Shown: in pieces, positions 62,301-64,000 of the stretch
Position numbering within the stretch: position 1 is the first letter of the stretch
How the letters are laid out: each line of letters opens with the position of its first letter
Source: Bacteroidota bacterium
Lineage (GTDB): Bacteria > Bacteroidota > Bacteroidia > UKL13-3
DNA length: 64,000 bases
Assembly: GCA_947460345.1 (NCBI GenBank)
Contig: CANHGM010000015.1
Span: forward strand, 1-64,000
Direction: 5' to 3'
Position numbers and translations under genes: made by a program
The notes under the pieces: model-generated
Database searches by the model: none
The model's input: the letters and a program-made list of their open reading frames with translations, nothing else
Told to the model about the DNA's origin: nothing

Positions 62301-64000
62301 AGGGTTAAAGCTAAATGAATTGACCCCACCACCACTTGGATATGCTGCATTAAAATTAGAAGCATTATATGCTGTACCAACTATTTTTAACAATGAAGTA
62401 CCAGTAGTATTGTAATATATATTGTTATTTAAATTGCTAACAGTAGTACTACCTTCAATTTGAACAGGTACTAAGTTGTTTGAGGTACTTGAAATTATTG
62501 CAAAAATATTATTTCTTAAATCATTTCCGCTATTCACATTTTGCTGGTAAAAACATATAGAACCAGCATTGGTATTGTTTGCAATTACAAATGTATTGTT
62601 ATAATATTTATATTGTCCTGAGGTAGAATTTACACCATATACTGCTCCTGAACTATAAAAATTACCACCGATAATATTATTATATACCTCACCTAAACTA
62701 GCACCATTGCCTCCATTAGCTGTTTGAGTATATATTCCGTAAGTTCCAACATTGTTAATATAGTTTCCTTTAATTTCATGTTGGGTTCCACCTGAACCAT
62801 TCGCATTTGAATTGATTAGGTTAATACCTGAAGAGTTTGTATTACTCGACCTGTTTTGAATATTATTATTAATAATTTTAACACTTTGACCGCTAGGTGC
62901 ATATATACTAGACATATATGCATTAGTAAAAGTATTATTTCTAAAATAGTTTATGTTTGATGTGTTACCTGCATAAGTAGCAATACCATAATACCCACTA
63001 ATAATATTGCAACTGTCTATATAATTATTATGACTACTTCCTGTAGTCCCCATTGATGTTGCACTTCCATTGATGACCACATTAGCAAGTTGCGAGTTGG
63101 TGCTACTATATGCTGAGCTAATAAACTCAAGTTTACATGAGCGCACTGTGTTATTATTTGCCGCTAATATATTAACGATCCAACCATAAGTAGGGTCAGA
63201 GCCGCTAATATTCATGTTTCTAAAATTTACATACTGACACCCATTAAAACGGAGTGTGTATGGCAATGAAGAGGTGCCAGCAGCAGTCAAAAAAGTACTA
63301 TTTGTACCTGAACCTACAAAAGTAATTGTATTAGTAGACGATGCTCCATTGATAGGTGGAATTGAAACTTGTTCATAGTAAGTATGACCAGAAACGGTGA
63401 AAACAACAGGCCCATTAATACCACCACAAGTTAAAAGATTTAACGCTGCTTTAAACGATTGAAAATTAGTTGAAGAAGCAGCAATAGATGAGTTAATGGT
63501 ATAATTTCCACTTATAGCACTACAATATGTGTTTTGTGCAGTATCATTTGTTTGGTCAACATCACCTGCTAAAGCTGTATATACTTTTAATATATTTGAA
63601 CCAGATACTAATGTAATATTATTAGTAAACGTAACTGATGCGGTATCACAAACAGTAAGGGATGGACTAAAATTAAATGTTTCAGAATCAACTGAATTAT
63701 TATTCAATTTGCAATAAACTTTTATACTTGAAACATTGTTGGTTCCATAGTTTTTAAGCAACACTTTCAATGGTTGAGACCCTAATGATACTGGATAAGA
63801 AGGAGAAATAATTTTAGCAACACCAATGTCTGAAGCTGCAATACCAGTAGGTTCATATGCACCCATTGAAGGTGGGTTTGGCCTGGTTGTGCCATCTAAA
63901 TCTATTGTAATTCCGGCAAGCCCACTTTGTCCTTTTAAACAAGAAGTATTATGGTGAAAATCGTTAGAAGAAGTAAAATTTATATTTCTATTTGATGAAT
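50388..64000 (-). CDS. giant T9SS-secreted beta-helix and Ig-like repeat surface protein (5' end beyond right edge)
   Basis: A continuous frame of at least 4,536 residues, partial at its N-terminus; an apparent Met at 63866 is an internal methionine, because the frame stays open to 64000 with matching module sequence. From N to C: the end of one module (63840-64000), five full modules of about 540-575 residues (about 55365-63840), one lone CARDB-like domain (about 55005-55355), 18 Ig-like repeats (about 50640-55000), and a T9SS CTD (50388-50630, INVYPNPSNGMFNIEMP and AAGIYILRF). Each module has a CARDB-like spacer, an opening such as SGNYTIDPAGSG, a right-handed beta-helix rich in Asn and aromatic residues (YYGIYF, YHNSFNMD) and a closing motif such as IPDIGADE. 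It is presumably a long surface filament or adhesin. The ligand is unknown. Confidence 0.93.
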   Translation of the reverse strand, partial: SSNRNINFTSSNDFHHNTSCLKGQSGLAGITIDLDGTTRPNPPSMGAYEPTGIAASDIGVAKIISPSYPVSLGSQPLKVLLKNYGTNNVSSIKVYCKLNNNSVDSETFNFSPSLTVCDTASVTFTNNITLVSGSNILKVYTALAGDVDQTNDTAQNTYCSAISGNYTINSSIAASSTNFQSFKAALNLLTCGGINGPVVFTVSGHTYYEQVSIPPINGASSTNTITFVGSGTNSTFLTAAGTSSLPYTLRFNGCQYVNFRNMNISGSDPTYGWIVNILAANNNTVRSCKLEFISSAYSSTNSQLANVVINGSATSMGTTGSSHNNYIDSCNIISGYYGIATYAGNTSNINYFRNNTFTNAYMSSIYAPSGQSVKIINNNIQNRSSNTNSSGINLINSNANGSGGTQHEIKGNYINNVGTYGIYTQTANGGNGASLGEVYNNIIGGNFYSSGAVYGVNSTSGQYKYYNNTFVIANNTNAGSICFYQQNVNSGNDLRNNIFAIISSTSNNLVPVQIEGSTTVSNLNNNIYYNTTGTSLLKIVGTAYNASNFNAAYPSGGGVNSFSFNPNFVSNSDYHITGVCNNGANLGVTTDIDNQSRASIPDIGADESSTSPSKDAGVMYISSPSSPITTGSKPLKVVIKNYGSSTISSLSVSYSNNGGGLVTETFNFSPALNQCDTATITFTTNISIVNGSNNVKVYTSLASDSFPSNDTINVSLCTQMSGAYTINPSLAASSTNFQTFTAAANQLNCGGISGPVTFTVSNGTYNESISLASISGNSSTNTITFSSASGNASQCILQGSSSTIYTLQMAGVDYTTFNNISFLTSTLGGARNMELAGGSDRNTFNGCIFNSTQATSNYHIFEQSSVNNFNSFIGCTFNASGFGFYSNPNNRIQRPYFSGNTFNNQYNYAIYATQSDSLKVINNIFNASSASTYYGMYLNNAGNAVQISGNKITGINNGYGIYFGGSVSGGGSAATRVKVYNNVIICNSGSYNSYPIYMQSGNNIDVYHNTCYNQSSLTNTNCGAIYISSNSSLNIQNNIFYCVNGAYTLVSGSSNSLSNNAIDYNVYYTTGSNLVYWNGAIYNNLATWKANVNTQNNTAAGSAKSQQVNFVSEPTDLSLGDGCILGLNGTGITTDYNGLSRATIPNIGAYEYTSLSNNLAVIAIRAPSGSISTGLQNVVVTIKNVGNNTISSGNVSYKFDANAAVSSSFATSINPCDTLQIVFSGAKQLNVTSGLHFLKVFSDSPNGATDNNKNNDTLGKSICTGGVSGNFTIDASLPSSTTNFQSFTAAVNAITSCGGISGPVYFSVATGTYTGQVDLTNIAGLSATNTLTFDGGQGNAATRIVQASGNSSLPFTIRINNLSYISFKNLTIRGTSGNAWPVQLVGNVGCKFDTIKNCIIDFGSTPVSNFNSTNYMGIVLSGSTTSYSTQGYFSNIYIDSNTINGGYTNIMVYSINVSADSNNVFTGNTCNNAYQYGIFLYGLNASIVDRNIIDMNSNLTSSYGLYIGSCSAFLSSNTWSISRNKITDAGQYGIFLSSTSAFTSNRGNMLNNQIGGGFRGNDPVGIYFQSSSYAWNVYHNSINLDNAATGTQGACIYFGNCCTTGSTLLNVRNNIMAITNPNSTANLFYLPNGFNYAVINKDSFNYNLYYFAGATSSSPIAYVTGTYLTPANLINYGLYNTNSMIGNPIFYSNTDLHVADPSFNMPIISSVSKDYDGTNRSASTDAGAYEMPAVPNDIGITAITAPTPPFVPGSKDITVTLKNFGNNTVTAANVSYSVNGGSPITVAWTGSLASSATTSVTFSGANALTFVANTLYSIKAYTDSPNGSTDGQIMNDTLAPVTMAAALCGNYTIDNSSAASLTNFVSFGSATSLLNVGGITCPAYFDVKQGTYNEQPILLNIAGASPTNTITFNGGSGNAATRILTYSATVSTSPYTFRLNGTKYTTLKNLTISSLNTNYGWTVHFKDAIACNVSNCIIKMDGAAATSTSGNLATILINGSNTNFSSNSTRTDSITIDSCKITGGYYGVAVYASQSSGKYFNIYNSTIDSSYYYGIYFQQGQFKVINNTIRMRRYNLPSSTGCYFANCTATNGNYLEFSNNIVTDAGTYGVYFSGVYSSSSTAIPANKFHNNMIGGGFSVTTGNAYAFYSASTFFPWDIYHNSFNMDANSTGGIRAFAMSSGTRIKIRNNIFAITGTASGTGIPLEIGNSIFVDTLTHNDYYSSIPRPNLVQIGTTYITNTNVSTAYPSGGGIGSVNENPQFKSATNLHNRFNCMRGASTLGITKDFDGETRNMPPNIGADELYDSNLVTDNIGIDAFITPSIGFAFGSVPIRVRVKNFGKNTVTSFTVNYVVNGGSVVSQSVTGVSLNTCDTMSILFNTSPTVNSCLSIYAYSTLPNGNTDNDPLNDGITQSFPFFIGGNYTIDPAGSGVTNFVSFNEAAAFFGCGIVNAPVYISVAAGTYNEQAAFTNITGTSSTNTITIDGINASNRIVTYTANSTKQYTLRFDNSSFITIKNLTIKSTDFNYGWTLHVKDAVNFKISNCNIQVAGSGATSASGSLVPVVINGSNTNITTTSGINDQISVDSCYISGGYYGIASSGTTNSIKFIYINNNIIDSSYYYGLYIYNMPFKVRNNNISMRRLGSVNSYGGYFQSCYSNINGYNLEFNNNKIINAGQYGLYFSTVLLNGASTPQNTFYNNMIGGGFRATGANVCYAFYSNSNLTPWNFYHNTFNMDANTSGANRAFYVSGIYGSKNRIKNNIFVVSPATATSAIPFEIAAGTSTTYYDSIGYNDYYSALAGNPTLGIMFGSTFNASSNLNTAFASGGGGIGSLNINPKFTSPTDLHITVTNLNGENLSGMIPKDIDLELHQTPPDMGADEYYFISKKDFAVTSLLAPVTATCLGGYNQTIKVKIANLGNDTIVLTNDTAFVYAKVTDPLGGIVTYGPAKVTNQTFYPSDSIDVTITNAFDMSGYGTYTFRPYIYWQNDQNRLNDTLNNVTRVANMPIPSALVKNNTTICSNDSAKFSAKNSKNVTAYQWYYNNTLMSSKTDSILYAKLAGTYYCVISNASSCSAYTDTVTLNVKTAPSATFAVSKSAICSGDSSKLSITKVASCKYQWIYNGTNITNAKDSIYYAKNAGNYTLYVTDTVANCATLSSITSISISTSPTANISYIGNAKKCAGDSLKLSTNNASGLKYQWVLNGGNITGAKDSIYYAKSTGAYKVIVTDSTTGCASTSSSLNFTINSNPTANITYIGNGFKCAGDSLKLSSNTNSGLSYQWALNGSNISGAKDSLFYAKNSGSYRVTITDTTTGCFSVSNNATITIGNAQSVSISFVGNGKKCVGDSLKLSSNPTSGLKYQWVLNGSNITNAKDSIYYSKTTGTYRIIITDSATNCSSTSAGVNITFNSLPTANISYIGSNNKCVGDSLKLSSNNAAGLIYQWVLNGSNIAGAKDSIYYAKTSGAYKVIITDTASGCGNTSSTVNISFNALPTASIGFVGSNNKCVGDSLKLSSNPSSGLKYQWILNAGNISGAKDSLYFAKTSGTYKVLVTDSASGCAATSASVNITFNNPPTANISYIGNGKKCAGDSLKLSSNPVTGLSYQWVFNGSNIGSATDSIYYAKAAGSYQVIITQISSGCKSTSSTSNINFNSLPTSAISFVGSNSKCAGDSLKLSSNQSSGLKYQWIINASNISGAKDSIYYAKISGSYKVLITDTVTGCSNTSAGVNITFNNPPSANVSFIGNGKKCTGDSLKLSSNPASGLSYQWVLNGSNINGASDSIYYAKSAGTYKVIITQTSTTCNATSNSVNIIFNNSPSVTISYIGSPAKCAGDSLKMSSNPISGLTYQWVLNGTNINGATDSIYYAKSTGNYKVIVTDTATGCATTSAIVGFTINANPTANVTYIGSSNKCIGDSLKLSSNPLSGLSYQWKLNGSDINAATDSIYYTNYTGTFSVYISNNSTGCNSTSNNVSITFNALPTTSISHVGTGAACLGDSIKLSSSSSSTAIKFQWSKNALNISGAKDSMFYVKTTGKYQLIITDTITGCSGVSNTDSIIINTNPTSPITYIGNGIKCMGDSLKLRANATAGLTYRWFKNSSLISGASDSIFYVKTTGAYQVEVTNNNGCKTISNNANILIDSLPNTNISFAGNTQACGSDTVYITAISKPTYSYIWKESGNVIAGATTNTILVLANGSYTVTITNNNGCVNISSPIDIKYKDKPTPPLLNGNKFSKLCSGDSIRISVSPLDTGVFSYKWKFNGNYISNANDSFIFIKNNGAYTAEVTNSNGCASESFNKVNLTVNAGSTSLITPSGSTTLCAGDSVDLSASNTTGISTLKWLLNGSGMNTIANPINVKQAGNYIAQIKDLNGCLTNSPSVTISVKPLPLPNITINNVTKEISSSSFNSYQWYLNNAIIPGANSQVYSPTQNGDYFVEVTDANGCKGKSVVRKITWFIGVNSIEDFSFINVYPNPSNGMFNIEMPKSAEVKMYNITDIAGREIYVNILQNDKNIYNLDLTSQAAGIYILRFSYNEQLYQIRLIKY
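50640..54990 (-). repeat. array of 18 Ig-like repeats in the giant protein
   Basis: Units of about 243 bases (81 residues). A typical unit reads KCAGDSLKLSSN...YQW...AKDSIYYAK..G.Y.V..TD...GC. The first 17 carry one Cys near the start and one near the end. The units at both ends are more divergent than those in the middle. Confidence 0.9.
52566..53537 (-). repeat. duplicated two-unit block in the Ig array
   Basis: Units 7-8 (53052-53537) and 9-10 (52566-53051) are each exactly 486 bases and align without gaps. Units 7 and 9 share KYQW(I)(L/I)NA(G/S)NISGAKDS, and units 8 and 10 share GLSYQWV(F/L)NGSNI and the rare IITQ. Confidence 0.8.
55365..64000 (-). repeat. tandem CARDB-like/beta-helix modules
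   Basis: Five full modules with approximate limits 63840-62185, 62180-60540, 60535-58805, 58800-57085 and 57080-55365, and the tail of a sixth at 63840-64000. Each opens with a DIGV/DAGV/NLAV-type CARDB start and ends with a GADE or GAYE motif. Confidence 0.88.

Noticed and set aside
63866-63868. Apparent start codon of the giant protein at 63866
   Set aside because: The frame stays open to 64000, and the upstream residues (GITIDLDGTTRPNPPS) match the end of the other modules, so this Met is internal.

Overview
This window comes from a low-G+C (about one third G+C by eye), free-living, probably aerobic member of the Bacteroidota. The evidence is: type IX secretion system (T9SS) C-terminal sorting domains on three proteins; a PorE-like OmpA lipoprotein; families largely confined to this phylum (DUF2851, DUF5686 with a carboxypeptidase-like N-terminus, choice-of-anchor V, DUF6252); a bacterial GGGP synthase; menaquinone synthesis (MenD); almost no Shine-Dalgarno sequences; and many copies of the Bacteroidota -7 promoter element TAnnTTTG just upstream of genes. 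The hexamer TATATA is strikingly frequent, also inside genes. I see no tRNA, rRNA, CRISPR array, insertion sequence or prophage.

Layout. 1-1585 (minus): the N-terminal part of a large secreted beta-helix protein that runs off the left edge, preceded by a small secreted protein. 1586-2611: AT-rich gap. 2612-9098: ChaN-like heme-binding family protein, DUF2851, CNNM/CBS transporter coupled to an unknown exported protein, homogentisate dioxygenase, DUF4159. 9243-14168: PorE-like OmpA protein, small exported protein, DUF5686 outer-membrane protein. 14170-18455: DOPA-type dioxygenase, purine nucleoside phosphorylase, PKD lipoprotein, small beta-barrel, MetK. 18920-22300: LOG family, saccharopine dehydrogenase and MATE exporter in one unit. 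22305-30741: SDR, T9SS cargo, GGGP synthase, MnmD, Bax1-like protein, PspC, KorB, anchor-V protein, SnoaL-like protein, ribosomal protein L25. 30803-37202 (mostly minus): CAP protein and MenD, an unknown exported protein, and pyrH-frr-GT51 transglycosylase. 37293-44816 (minus): YfhO, then MBOAT with two tandem SGNH hydrolases (a probable polysaccharide O-acetylation set), then a degenerate UbiA-like protein. 44876-49554: a UvrD-type helicase fused to an Fe-S PD-(D/E)XK nuclease, followed by a phospholipase-D lipoprotein. 49604-50380 (minus): DUF6252 lipoprotein and an S4 RNA-binding protein. 50388-64000 (minus): one open reading frame of more than 4,500 codons running off the right edge.

The most unusual object is that right-edge gene. 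It encodes at least six tandem modules (a CARDB-like spacer followed by a right-handed beta-helix), then 18 Ig-like repeats of about 81 residues, nearly all with a cysteine pair, and a T9SS sorting domain. The left-edge gene carries the same module behind a signal peptide and a GEVED-like domain, so the window is bounded by two giant paralogous surface proteins on the same strand. Most of the rest is core metabolism and cell-envelope maintenance. The promoter elements helped to correct several start codons and suggest that a number of genes have very short or no 5' leaders.
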